This document shows, piece by piece, positions 17,850 through 28,793 of a DNA stretch of 64,000 bases. The position numbers were made by a program, and so were the translations under genes. Each line of letters starts with the position of its first letter. Within the stretch, counting starts at the first letter, position 1. This DNA is from Paraburkholderia domus (GTDB lineage Bacteria; Pseudomonadota; Gammaproteobacteria; Burkholderiales; Burkholderiaceae). The notes beneath the pieces were generated by a model that did not search any database, was not told the origin of the DNA, and worked only from the letters and a program-made list of their open reading frames with translations. Location of the stretch: assembly GCF_905220705.1 (NCBI RefSeq), contig NZ_CAJNAT010000009.1, forward strand, positions 1-64,000, given 5' to 3'.

Positions 17850-18538
17850 TCCCGTCCCTGTAACGTTTGCGCCGCACACGCAGCTTTGTATATCGGCCTC
17901 GCCGGCGAGACCTTGAGGGCGTTTCAGTGGAAATAAAGCGCGCGCGCTGAATGGCCGGTAAATACGCCCTGAAAGCGCGGCGGCGATAAGTCATTTGTGC
18001 CGCGTCAGCGTGCACGAGATCTGCCGGTCCTCGACGTAGGGGCGTTGTATGACTTCCCTGTTCGCCCATGGCGCAGGCAGTTTCTGCTAGCGAGTCCTGC
18101 GTGAATTTTCGTGTTAGAGCGGGCCGCCGTGGTGGCGCAAGACCATGCGGCGAGCATCGGGCATGTTGCAATATGGAGAATTTTTATTGTTTTATTGTTC
18201 CGGGAGTTTTTATTGTTGAGCGTGGCCCAGTGCTAAATATCGAATCTTTGCGATCCTCCATAACATAGTAAAAAAACGTGGCTGCAGCCGGTTTGCCGTC
18301 ACTAAAGCACTGAAATTGCAACGGATTGTGATACGCCGCGGAGAGCCGTAAAGCGGCAGAAATGCGTAAGCACGCGATTCTTATAGGACTTTGGGACAAA
18401 AAAACGTCAAATTGCCGCTGGGCGGGCGATACAAGGCTTACATCCAAGGTTTGCGCGAATATGCGCCTATGCGTTAGTGTGTCGGTCCCGGCGCAACAGA
18501 TGTGGCGCCGGTTCCATGATTACCATACGGGAAGTGCT
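17850..18538. other. Intergenic region upstream of the HU gene
   Basis: No gene is supported in these 689 bp. The middle is unusually AT-rich for this genome and contains TTATTGTT three times (18184-18191, 18192-18199, 18210-18217), the first two directly adjacent. It probably carries promoters for both divergent genes and may bind nucleoid proteins. Confidence 0.45.
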
Positions 18539-18817
18539 ATGAACAAACAGGAACTGATTGATGCAGTCGCCGCAGCGACGGGCGAAAGCAAAGCGGCCAC
18601 CGGCCAAACCATCGACGCTATCGTCGAAGCGGTGACCAAAGCCGTGGTGGGTGGTGATACGGTGCAACTGGTCGGTTTCGGTTCTTTCTCGACCGGCGCG
18701 CGCGCAGCACGCGTGGGCCGCAATCCGTCGACCGGTGCCGAGATCCAGATCGCCGCAGCCAAGACGGTGAAGTTCACCGCCGGCAAGGCATTCAAGGAAG
18801 CCGTCAACGCGTCGTAA
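18539..18817 (+). CDS. hup: HU-family DNA-binding protein
   Basis: 92 aa. It starts MNKQELIDAVAAATGESKAA, has the arm region VGFGSFSTGARAARVGRNPS with the conserved proline that kinks DNA, and ends KTVKFTAGKAFKEAVNAS. This is a standard histone-like HU subunit that bends and compacts DNA. The start at 18539 has GGAAG 5 nt upstream; longer frames lack an HU N-terminus. A degraded copy of its 3' end is present at about 56.6 kb. Confidence 0.95.
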   Translation: MNKQELIDAVAAATGESKAATGQTIDAIVEAVTKAVVGGDTVQLVGFGSFSTGARAARVGRNPSTGAEIQIAAAKTVKFTAGKAFKEAVNAS

Positions 18818-18867
18818 TGCAACGCGCCTTGCGCCGGAGCATCCACGCGCGTTGCCGTAGTGCGCGG

Positions 18868-18885
18868 CGCCCGATGCATCGGGCG
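18868..18885. other. 18-bp perfect palindrome downstream of the HU gene
   Basis: CGCCCGATGCATCGGGCG is a perfect palindrome 50 bp after the HU stop codon. It would fold as a 7-bp stem with TGCA loop. No T-run follows, so it is terminator-like at best. Confidence 0.45.
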
Positions 18886-19081
18886 TGAGGAATCACGCGC
18901 TGCCCAATCCCGGTGAACGCGTTTTATCGGTGGTTGGTGCGGCGCGTGTGGTGCGCGTTGGCACCTGGTTGGTGCTTACGCCGCCGTTGTTTGCTTCTGG
19001 TTTTGCGTCATGCACGCTCGCCTCCCGGCCGGTGGTTCCGGTTGTTGGTTGCGCGAGATCGTGCAGGCCGCGTCGGCGAGT

Positions 19082-20200
19082 TCAGCCCGCGCGTCGTTTC
19101 CGGGTCGCTTCGGCCAGCGTCTCGAGCGCCGGTTCGGTTTGCGCCCAGCTCACGCAGGCGTCCGTAATCGATACGCCGTAACGTAGCGGCACCCCGGCCT
19201 TCAGATCCTGACGGCCTTCTTCCAGATGACTTTCGAGCATGACGCCGATAATGCGGCGCTCGCGTTGCGAGAGTTGCTGTGCCAGATCCTGCACCACCTC
19301 CAGTTGACGCAAATGCGATTTGCCTGAGTTCGCATGCGAACAGTCGATCATGACCTGTTCGCGCAGGCCTGCCGATTTGAGCGCCGCGCAGGTTGCTTCG
19401 ACGGACGCGCTGTCGTAATTCGGTCCCTTCTTGCCGCCGCGCAAGATAACGTGCGCGTCGTCATTGCCACGCGTTTCGAAGATCGCGGCCATCCCCATCT
19501 TGGTCATACCCATGAACGCATGACTCGCGCGTGCTGCCACGATTGCGTCCGCGGCGATTTGCACACCGCCGTCCGTGCCGTTCTTGAAGCCGATCGGGCA
19601 GCTCAGCCCCGATGCGAGCTGCCGGTGACTCTGGCTTTCCGTCGTGCGTGCACCGATCGCGCCCCACGCAATCAGATCCGCGATGTACTGCGGACTGAGC
19701 AAGTCGAGAAATTCGGTGGCAGTGGGCAAGCCGAGACCGTTGATGTCGAGCAGCAGTTGCCGCGCGAGACGCAGACCCTCGTTGATGCGGAAGCTGCCAT
19801 CCAGACGCGGGTCGTTGATATAGCCTTTCCAGCCTACCGTCGTGCGCGGTTTTTCGAAGTAGACCCGCATGACGATCAGCAGATCGTTCTTGTAGGTTTG
19901 AGCCGCGACCTTGAGCTTGTGTGCGTATTCGACGGCCTGGTCGTGATCGTGAATCGAACACGGGCCGACGATCATCACGAGCCGGTCGTCGCGGCCGTGC
20001 AGAATGTCGGCGATTTCAACGCGGGTTTTCTCGACGAGCGTCTGCACCGCCGGCGGCACTGGCAACTCGTCCTGAAGCAGGGCGGGGGAAATGAGCGGAC
20101 GTACCGCGCCGATACGCACGTCGTCGATGCGCGTGGTGTCCTGGGTGGCGTCGGCCGAGCCGACTTCCTGATCGTGCAAGGGATTGTCGATGGCGCTCAA
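19082..20200 (-). CDS. aroG: 3-deoxy-7-phosphoheptulonate synthase (DAHP synthase, AroG type)
   Basis: 372 aa type I DAHP synthase. Motifs visible are MIVGPCSIHDHDQAVEYA, VMRVYFEKPRTTVGWKGYIND, AWGAIGARTTESQSHRQLAS, GFKNGTDG and MIDCSHANSGK. It condenses PEP and erythrose 4-phosphate at the entry to aromatic amino acid synthesis. The reading frame has no ATG at the expected place; TTG at 20200, preceded by GGGAG, gives the expected start (SAIDNPLHDQE). The open frame continues far upstream into the DUF72 gene and is spurious there. Feedback type (Phe/Tyr/Trp) is not determined. Confidence 0.92.
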   Translation of the reverse strand: MSAIDNPLHDQEVGSADATQDTTRIDDVRIGAVRPLISPALLQDELPVPPAVQTLVEKTRVEIADILHGRDDRLVMIVGPCSIHDHDQAVEYAHKLKVAAQTYKNDLLIVMRVYFEKPRTTVGWKGYINDPRLDGSFRINEGLRLARQLLLDINGLGLPTATEFLDLLSPQYIADLIAWGAIGARTTESQSHRQLASGLSCPIGFKNGTDGGVQIAADAIVAARASHAFMGMTKMGMAAIFETRGNDDAHVILRGGKKGPNYDSASVEATCAALKSAGLREQVMIDCSHANSGKSHLRQLEVVQDLAQQLSQRERRIIGVMLESHLEEGRQDLKAGVPLRYGVSITDACVSWAQTEPALETLAEATRKRRAG

Positions 20201-20325
20201 AATATTCTCCCGGACTTTGGATGTTGAGACGGCCTCGCGGCCTGAATGTGTGCGTGTCGGTACAACTGGGGATAACTGGTTAGCTGCCGGGATTATGACA
20301 CTCGCGCATGCGGGCCGGATGACCG

Positions 20326-21132
20326 TTATTCGAGCCGTTTGATCAACGCCATGGCGGCGGCCGGATTGCGTTCCTTGAAGCCGCTGATGACGTAGAGGTA
20401 GACGTCGCGTGCCGTGGCTTTTGCAGGGACTGCGGCCGAGGTTTCCAGGCCGTCCGGCGTCGTGCCTGCGGCGAGTTGGCGGGCGCGTTCGGCCCAGGCG
20501 TCGAGGGCTTTGGTCGAATATCCTTTGGCTTCCTTGTCGCTTGTACCCATGATGCGGGCGTAGACGAATGGCGCGGTGATGTCGGCGATTTGCGGGTAGT
20601 TGCTGTCGGCTGCCAGCACGATGGCGACTTTGTACTTTCTGGCTAGCGCGATGAATTCCGGGGTCTTGAAGGTGTCGTTGCGGACTTCGATTGCGTGTCT
20701 TAGTTTTTGGCCTTCTATGCTGGCGGGCAGCAGTTTCAGGAAGGCTTCGAAGTCTTCCGGGTCGAACTTTTTGGTGGTCGCGAATTGCCAGTTGATCGGG
20801 CCTAGCTTCTGTTTTAGCAGCAGCACGCCGCTGGCGAAGAAGCGTTCGATGGTTTCGCTGGCGTCCGCCAGGACTTTTCTGTTGGTTGCGTAGCGGGGCG
20901 CTTTTAGCGAGAAGACGAAATCTTCCGGGGTTTCCTGATACCACTTTTCATAGCTTGCTGGTTTTTGCAAGCCGTAGAAGGTGCCGTTGATTTCTATCGA
21001 TGTGAGGTTTTTGCTCGCGTGTTGGAGTTCACGGCCTTGCGTGAGGTCTGACGGGTAGAAGGTGCCGCGCCAGGGGGCATAGGTCCAACCGCCTATGCCG
21101 ATTCGGATTTTGCCGGTTTTTGGGGATGGCAT
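20326..21132 (-). CDS. DUF72 domain protein (YecE-like)
   Basis: 268 aa. It has the DUF72 TIM-barrel start IRIGIGGWTYAPWRGTFYP, then SIEINGTFYGLQKPASYEKW and FSLKAPRYATNRK, and a later GFKERNPAAAM segment. The biochemical role of the family is not established. It is a single gene oriented as aroG, 125 bp away, and ends the well-conserved part before the long inverted repeat. Codon use is rather less biased near its 5' end. Confidence 0.88.
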   Translation of the reverse strand: MPSPKTGKIRIGIGGWTYAPWRGTFYPSDLTQGRELQHASKNLTSIEINGTFYGLQKPASYEKWYQETPEDFVFSLKAPRYATNRKVLADASETIERFFASGVLLLKQKLGPINWQFATTKKFDPEDFEAFLKLLPASIEGQKLRHAIEVRNDTFKTPEFIALARKYKVAIVLAADSNYPQIADITAPFVYARIMGTSDKEAKGYSTKALDAWAERARQLAAGTTPDGLETSAAVPAKATARDVYLYVISGFKERNPAAAMALIKRLE

Positions 21133-21254
21133 TGGGGGTCTCGCTTTCCGTGGCTTTTGGGGGGCTTCGCCGGGAGGGTAGATTAGCGCATTTTGGTTTT
21201 GGCCTGCTCGGCGAGGTTTTTTTTGTTTGCCTGCGGCGGTGGGTTTTGGTTGGG

Positions 21255-21505
21255 TTTTTGCCTGCTCGGCGCTTGTTTCTGTGTGCTTACGGCGTTGGCC
21301 TTTTCTTGATTTCTTAGTGGTCTATTAGCGTTGCCCCTGTGCGGGGCGGCACTTACTTTCTTTGCCGCCGCAAAGAAAGATAAGCAAAGAAAGCGGCTCA
21401 CACCGCTAATTCTTAAGCGGGTCCCCCGCACAGTCACGGTAGTGGTACATCTGGAATCTGTGTCCTCGCACACTCCGCGTGAGTGACAAAGCAGTCATAC
21501 CTCCC
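21255..21505 (+). repeat. Left arm of a long imperfect inverted repeat
   Basis: This arm matches the reverse complement of 21715-21975 over most of its length, with shared blocks such as GCGCTTGTTTCTGTGTGCT, GGTCTATTAGCG, CCCCTGTGCGGGGCGG, ACCGCTAATTCTTAAG and CATCTGGAATCTGTG. It also holds its own long hairpin (CTTTCTTTGC / GCAAAGAAAG). Confidence 0.75.
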
Positions 21506-21714
21506 GCCTCGCACTCCGTGCTCGCCGGAAGGGTTCATCATGCAAACCCATGGCTTCGTTTGGACGAGGTGGGGGCCATCGGCTTCGCCTCGGCGAGGCA
21601 CCCACGCAATTGGAGGGCGAGTTCTGCCAGCGGCCGCGGCGGCGATCAAAATGCGAGAGCGAAACTGCAGCGATGGGTCGGTGAATTACGCGTCGGCGCG
21701 CGCAGCGCCGCCGG

Positions 21715-21975
21715 AAGTATGACGCCTTTGTCACTGACGCCGAATGTGCGAGAGCACAGATTCCAGATGCACCACTATCCCCTCCAAGCCAGGGGACCCA
21801 CTTAAGAATTAGCGGTTTGAGCCGCTTTCTTTTGCCTACTTTTCTTTGCGGCATGCAAAGAAAAGTAGGTGCCCGCCCCGCACAGGGGCGACGCTAATAG
21901 ACCACCAAGAAATCAAGGAAAGGCCAACGCCCTCAGCACACAGAAACAAGCGCCGCGAAGGCAAAAAAAACCACT
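21715..21975 (-). repeat. Right arm of the long imperfect inverted repeat
   Basis: It is the inverted partner of 21255-21505. Within it, CTACTTTTCTTTGC and GCAAAGAAAAGTAG (about 21836-21868) form a perfect 14-bp stem. The arm runs up to the stop codon of the TetR gene. About 210 bp of non-repeated, GC-rich sequence separate the arms. The open frames here are by-products of the repeat. Confidence 0.75.
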
Positions 21976-22708
21976 ATTCGCCGCCAGGCGCCCCCCTCGT
22001 GACCTCCTCAAACCGCCGGTTCGCCTCAGCCACCTCAGCCCTGAACTGCTGCAAAGCACTAACCGCCACATCAGGCGGCGTCAAAGCCGCCCACAAAACA
22101 TCGATCAACTGATCCGCGGTAGCGTCAATATCAATATGCCGGTTCGCCAGCGTGGCGTCCCAAAGCACATGTTCCATCGGCCCGAACACCATCGACCGCA
22201 ACAGCCTCAAGGGCATATCAGCCCGAATCTGCCCAGTCTCCTGGCCCTGCGCCAACACCCGCATCAACGGCGCCGTATACCGCCGCTGCATCTCGGTCAG
22301 CGCCTCACTCAACTCATGATGCCGAGCCCGGCCCTCAGACAACACCAGCGCACACAGGTCAGTGCCATTGACCAGCATCAACCGCAAATGCGTGCGCACA
22401 ATAAAGGCAAACTGCTGCCGCACATTGCCGTCACGCGGCAACCCGGACTCGATCGCTTCAATAATCTCGTCGTACCAGTCGCCGATCACCCGCGCGCATA
22501 ACTCGCGCTTGCCGCGGAAATAACTGAATACCGTCGCCTCGGAAATGCCCAGGCGCTGCGCAATCTCCGCCGTCGTCGCGCGCTCGTAACCCTTCTCGGA
22601 GAACACGTCGCGTCCCGCCTGCAGTATCTCTTTCACGCGCTGCTGCGACTTGCGCCCGGCCGGCTGGCGGCGCGAGGCAGGTAACTCAGCCTTCAAGGCA
22701 ACCGTCAT
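21974..22708 (-). CDS. TetR-family regulator, probable LiuQ-type repressor of leucine degradation
   Basis: 244 aa. It has a typical TetR HTH (TAEIAQRLGISEATVFSYFR) at about residues 45-65 after a basic N-terminus, and a long C-terminal ligand domain. It is divergent from liuABCD, 279 bp away. In betaproteobacteria a TetR regulator (LiuQ) is known to control liu genes, whereas gamma- and alphaproteobacteria use MerR-type LiuR. The assignment rests on that context. The ligand would be a branched-chain acyl-CoA. Confidence 0.8.
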   Translation of the reverse strand: MTVALKAELPASRRQPAGRKSQQRVKEILQAGRDVFSEKGYERATTAEIAQRLGISEATVFSYFRGKRELCARVIGDWYDEIIEAIESGLPRDGNVRQQFAFIVRTHLRLMLVNGTDLCALVLSEGRARHHELSEALTEMQRRYTAPLMRVLAQGQETGQIRADMPLRLLRSMVFGPMEHVLWDATLANRHIDIDATADQLIDVLWAALTPPDVAVSALQQFRAEVAEANRRFEEVTRGAPGGE

Positions 22709-22825
22709 ATGAGTCCAGTTCAGATTTGTAAGGCCAAAAGCCTCGATGACGCCAATCCTATCACGTTAGGGCGGCTCCAGAAGCCCGTCAGACTGTTTAT
22801 GAGTAAAACTCAAAAATACCTATTG

Positions 22826-22846
22826 ACGCTTACGTAAATCTAGCGT
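22826..22846. promoter_or_regulatory. Candidate operator upstream of liuA
   Basis: ACGCT at 22826-22830 and AGCGT at 22842-22846 are inverted around TACGTAAATCT, which itself holds the palindrome TACGTA. The region sits about 145 bp before liuA, between the divergent TetR gene and the operon, with TTGACG overlapping as a possible -35 box. Confidence 0.45.
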
Positions 22847-22987
22847 GAAATGCGTCTTGAACGTTTCGCGCCTCGTGTGGGGTGGTGAGGGCGGCCCATA
22901 AGGCCGCCGTCGTCCGCTGAGCCGCACTCAGACGAGCCGGCGCCCACCCACGCTGGCCGGCCGCCAATGAACTCTGGAGACACAGCA

Positions 22988-24169
22988 ATGAGCAACCTGC
23001 CCGGTTTGCAATTCCCGCTCGGCGAAGAAATCGAAATGCTGCGCGACAGCATCGCCGGATTCGCCGCCAAAGAAATCGCCCCGCGTGCGGCTGAAATCGA
23101 TCGGTCGGATCAGTTTCCCATGGACCTGTGGCGTAAATTCGGCGACCTGGGCGTGCTCGGCATGACGGTCTCAGAGGAATACGGCGGCGCGAATATGGGC
23201 TACACGGCGCACATGATCGCGATGGAAGAAATCTCGCGCGCCTCGGCATCGGTCGGTCTCTCGTATGGCGCGCACTCGAATCTGTGCGTCAACCAGATTC
23301 ATCGCAACGGCACGGCCGCGCAAAAGGAAAAGTATCTGCCCAAGCTCGTCTCCGGTGAGCACATCGGCGCACTCGCCATGAGCGAGCCGAATGCGGGCTC
23401 GGACGTCGTCAGCATGAAGCTGCGCGCGGACAAGAAGGGCGATCACTATGTGCTGAACGGCACGAAAATGTGGATCACCAATGGCCCGGATTGCGACACG
23501 CTCGTCGTCTATGCCAAAACCGATCTCGAAGCGAATTCGCGGGGCATCACCGCGTTTATCGTCGAGAAGGGTATGAAGGGCTTCTCGGTCGCGCAAAAAC
23601 TCGACAAGCTCGGCATGCGCGGCTCCCATACCGGTGAACTGGTGTTCGATAACGTCGAAGTGCCGGAAGAAAATATCCTCGGTCAGCTGAACGGCGGCGT
23701 GAAGGTGCTGATGAGTGGCCTCGACTACGAGCGCGCCGTGCTCGCCGGTGGCCCGACCGGCATCATGGTCGCGGTCATGGACGCAGTCGTGCCGTATATC
23801 CACGACCGCAAACAGTTCGGCCAGTCGATCGGCGAATTCCAGCTGATTCAAGGCAAGGTCGCCGATCTGTACACCACGCTGCAAGCGTGCCGCGCCTATC
23901 TCTACGCAGTGGGCCGGCAACTCGATACGCTCGGCAACGGACATATTCGCCAGGTGCGTAAGGATTGCGCGGGCGTGATTCTCTACACCGCTGAAAAAGC
24001 CACCTGGATGGCCGGCGAGGCGATCCAGATTTTCGGTGGCAACGGCTATATCAATGAGTATCCGGTCGGTCGTCTGTGGCGCGATGCCAAGCTCTATGAA
24101 ATCGGCGCGGGCACGAGCGAAATCCGGCGCATGCTGATCGGTCGCGAACTGTTTGCCGAAACGGCTTGA
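22988..24169 (+). CDS. liuA: Isovaleryl-CoA dehydrogenase
   Basis: 393 aa acyl-CoA dehydrogenase. FAD-binding and signature blocks are ALAMSEPNAGSDVVSMKLRA and WITNGPD, and the end YPVGRLWRDAKLYEIGAGTSEI-type is present. The catalytic glutamate is in GLDYERAVLAGGPTG, the position used by isovaleryl-CoA dehydrogenases rather than by short-chain enzymes. It oxidises isovaleryl-CoA to 3-methylcrotonyl-CoA in leucine breakdown. The start at 22988 has GGAGA 7-8 nt upstream. It is the first gene of liuABCD. Confidence 0.93.
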   Translation: MSNLPGLQFPLGEEIEMLRDSIAGFAAKEIAPRAAEIDRSDQFPMDLWRKFGDLGVLGMTVSEEYGGANMGYTAHMIAMEEISRASASVGLSYGAHSNLCVNQIHRNGTAAQKEKYLPKLVSGEHIGALAMSEPNAGSDVVSMKLRADKKGDHYVLNGTKMWITNGPDCDTLVVYAKTDLEANSRGITAFIVEKGMKGFSVAQKLDKLGMRGSHTGELVFDNVEVPEENILGQLNGGVKVLMSGLDYERAVLAGGPTGIMVAVMDAVVPYIHDRKQFGQSIGEFQLIQGKVADLYTTLQACRAYLYAVGRQLDTLGNGHIRQVRKDCAGVILYTAEKATWMAGEAIQIFGGNGYINEYPVGRLWRDAKLYEIGAGTSEIRRMLIGRELFAETA

Positions 24170-24228
24170 GCCACAGCACTCGCGTCACTGCAGGCCTACA
24201 AAAAGCGTGTAACCGGAGAAGCCACGCA

Positions 24229-25836
24229 ATGCCGATCATCGAATCAAAGCTGAATCCGCGCTCGGATGACTTCCGCACCAATGCGGCTGCGCTCGAAGCG
24301 CTGGTCGCCGATCTTCGCGCGAAGGTCGAGAAGCTCGCGCTGGGCGGCGGCCAAGCCGCGCGCGACAAACACACCGGCCGCGGCAAACTGCTGCCGCGCG
24401 AGCGCATCGAGAAACTGCTCGATCCGGGCACGCCGTTTCTCGAGTTCTCGCAACTCGCGGCTTATGGCATGTATCACAATGATGCGCCAGGCGCAGGCGT
24501 CATCACCGGCATTGGCCGCATCGCGGGGCAGGAGTGCGTGATCGTCTGCAACGACGCGACGGTCAAGGGTGGCACCTACTATCCCGTCACCGTGAAAAAG
24601 CACGTGCGGGCGCAGGAAATTGCTGCCGAAAACCATTTGCCGTGTGTCTACCTGGTCGATTCGGGTGGCGCGAATCTGCCGAATCAGGACGACGTATTTC
24701 CCGATCGCGATCACTTCGGCCGCATCTTCTTTAACCAGGCGAATCTGTCCGCGGCAGGCATTCCGCAAATCGCCGTCGTGATGGGTTCGTGCACGGCAGG
24801 CGGCGCGTACGTGCCGGCGATGAGCGACGAATCGATCATCGTCAAGAATCAAGGGACGATTTTCCTCGGTGGCCCGCCGCTCGTCAAAGCTGCAACGGGT
24901 GAAGTGGTGAGCGCGGAGGACCTCGGCGGCGGCGACGTGCATACCCGTTTGTCTGGCGTAGTCGATCATCTCGCGCAGAACGACGCGCATGCATTGGGGA
25001 TTGCGCGCAGCATCGTCGGCAATCTGAATCGCACCAAGCAGGTGCCGGTGGCCTTGCAGGAACCGAAGCCGCCGCGCTACGACGTGAAGAGCATGTACGG
25101 CGTGATTCCCGTCGATACGCGCAAGCCGTTCGATATTCGCGAGGTGATCGCGCGTATCGTCGACGATTCCGCGTTCGACGAATTCAAGGCGCGTTACGGC
25201 ACCACGCTCGTGTGCGGCTTCGCGCATATCTGGGGGCACCCAGTCGGCATCATCGCGAACAACGGCATCCTGTTTTCGGAGTCGGCGCTAAAAGGGGCTC
25301 ACTTCATCGAACTGTGCTGCCAGCGCAAGATTCCGCTGGTCTTCCTGCAGAACATCACGGGCTTCATGGTGGGCCGCAAGTACGAAAACGAAGGCATCGC
25401 GCGCAACGGCGCGAAGATGGTGACGGCCGTGGCCACGGCGAAGGTGCCGAAGTTCACGGTGATCATCGGCGGATCGTTCGGGGCGGGCAACTACGGTATG
25501 TGCGGCCGCGCGTATTCGCCGCGCTTCCTGTGGATGTGGCCGAATGCGCGCATCTCGGTGATGGGCGGCGAGCAGGCGGCGTCTGTGCTGGCCACGGTCA
25601 AGCGTGACGGCATCGAAGGCAAGGGCGGTTCGTGGAGCGCGGAAGAGGAAGAGGCGTTCAAACAGCCGATCCGCGACCAATACGAGCATCAGGGCCACCC
25701 GTACTACGCAAGCGCGCGTCTGTGGGACGACGGCGTGATCGACCCGGCGCAAACCCGCGACGTGCTCGGTCTCGGCCTCTCGGCGACGATGAACGCGCCG
25801 ATCGAAGACACGCAGTTCGGCGTGTTCAGAATGTGA
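24229..25836 (+). CDS. liuB: Methylcrotonoyl-CoA carboxylase, carboxyltransferase (beta) subunit
   Basis: 535 aa carboxyltransferase of the acyl-CoA carboxylase family. Visible features are the N-terminal HTGRGKLLPRERIEKLLDPG, GSCTAGGAYVPAMSDE, FLGGPPLVKAATGE, LVFLQNITGFMVG, and GGSFGAGNYGMCGRAY near the C-terminus. It transfers carboxyl from biotin to 3-methylcrotonyl-CoA. The start at 24229 gives the conserved MPIIESKLNP N-terminus. It lies 59 bp after liuA and partners with LiuD. Confidence 0.94.
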   Translation: MPIIESKLNPRSDDFRTNAAALEALVADLRAKVEKLALGGGQAARDKHTGRGKLLPRERIEKLLDPGTPFLEFSQLAAYGMYHNDAPGAGVITGIGRIAGQECVIVCNDATVKGGTYYPVTVKKHVRAQEIAAENHLPCVYLVDSGGANLPNQDDVFPDRDHFGRIFFNQANLSAAGIPQIAVVMGSCTAGGAYVPAMSDESIIVKNQGTIFLGGPPLVKAATGEVVSAEDLGGGDVHTRLSGVVDHLAQNDAHALGIARSIVGNLNRTKQVPVALQEPKPPRYDVKSMYGVIPVDTRKPFDIREVIARIVDDSAFDEFKARYGTTLVCGFAHIWGHPVGIIANNGILFSESALKGAHFIELCCQRKIPLVFLQNITGFMVGRKYENEGIARNGAKMVTAVATAKVPKFTVIIGGSFGAGNYGMCGRAYSPRFLWMWPNARISVMGGEQAASVLATVKRDGIEGKGGSWSAEEEEAFKQPIRDQYEHQGHPYYASARLWDDGVIDPAQTRDVLGLGLSATMNAPIEDTQFGVFRM

Positions 25837-25865
25837 CAGCGCGCTACGAGAGAGGAATTGCAACG

Positions 25866-26651
25866 ATGCAATACGAAACGCTGAATGTCGCTTTCGTTGG
25901 CCAGATCGCCACGGTCACGCTGAATCGGCCGGACGTGCGCAACGCGTTCAACGAAACGATGATTGCCGAAGTGACGTCGGCCTTCACAGCCTTGAACGCG
26001 CGCGACGACGTGCGCGCGGTCGTGCTCGCCGCGAACGGCAAAGCATTCTGCGCGGGCGCCGACCTGAACTGGATGAAGAAGATGGCCGGCTACTCGGACG
26101 AGGAGAACCGTGCCGACGCGATGCTGCTGGCGAACATGCTGTCGTCGATCTATCGCTGCAACAAACCGGTGATCGCGCGTGTGAACGGCGACGCGTATGC
26201 GGGCGGCATGGGTTTGATCTCGGCGTGCGATATCGTCGTCGCGGTGGAGAGCGCGCGTTTTTGCCTCTCGGAAGCGCGTCTCGGTCTGATCCCGGCGACC
26301 ATCGCGCCGTACGTAATCCGCGCGTTGGGCGAGCAGGCGTCGCGGCGCTACTTCACGACCGCCGAGCAGTTCGATTGCGCGACGGCCTTCCGCCTGGGCC
26401 TCGTTAGCGAAGCGGTCAGCGCGGAGCAACTCGACGCTGCCGTGCAGCAGATCGCCGAAACGCTGTGCGCAAACGGTCCGCAAGCGGTGCGTGCCTGCAA
26501 GCAACTCGTGCAGGACATCGCTGGGCGCGAGTTGAATGAGGCCATGATCGAGGACACGGCGGCACGCATCGCGCGTACGCGAGCCGGTACGGAAGGCCGT
26601 GAAGGCGTCGCGTCGTTCCTCGAAAAACGCACGCCGTCCTGGCGCAGTTGA
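25866..26651 (+). CDS. liuC: Methylglutaconyl-CoA hydratase (enoyl-CoA hydratase family)
   Basis: 261 aa crotonase-fold enzyme. The oxyanion-hole segment AFCAGADLNWMKKMA and the later GDAYAGGMGLISACDIVVA are present, followed by SEARLGLIPATIAPYV. The L-N-W-M-K-K-M string is characteristic of the LiuC/AUH group. It hydrates 3-methylglutaconyl-CoA to HMG-CoA. It starts 29 nt after liuB; the longer frame that overlaps liuB is not used. HMG-CoA lyase (liuE) is not seen in this window. Confidence 0.92.
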   Translation: MQYETLNVAFVGQIATVTLNRPDVRNAFNETMIAEVTSAFTALNARDDVRAVVLAANGKAFCAGADLNWMKKMAGYSDEENRADAMLLANMLSSIYRCNKPVIARVNGDAYAGGMGLISACDIVVAVESARFCLSEARLGLIPATIAPYVIRALGEQASRRYFTTAEQFDCATAFRLGLVSEAVSAEQLDAAVQQIAETLCANGPQAVRACKQLVQDIAGRELNEAMIEDTAARIARTRAGTEGREGVASFLEKRTPSWRS

Positions 26652-26738
26652 AACGCCACGAAGGCACCCATTCCGAGGCGCATGCAGGCCTCCACCAGAA
26701 CAACACAGCCCCGAACGGGACAATCACCGAGACATCTC

Positions 26739-28784
<2,046 letters not shown>

Positions 28785-28793
28785 CCGCGAGGC

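Noticed and set aside
21480..21860. Short hypothetical proteins inside the long inverted repeat
   Set aside because: Their sequences are explained by the repeat itself; arms encode mirror-image versions, and there are no ribosome sites.
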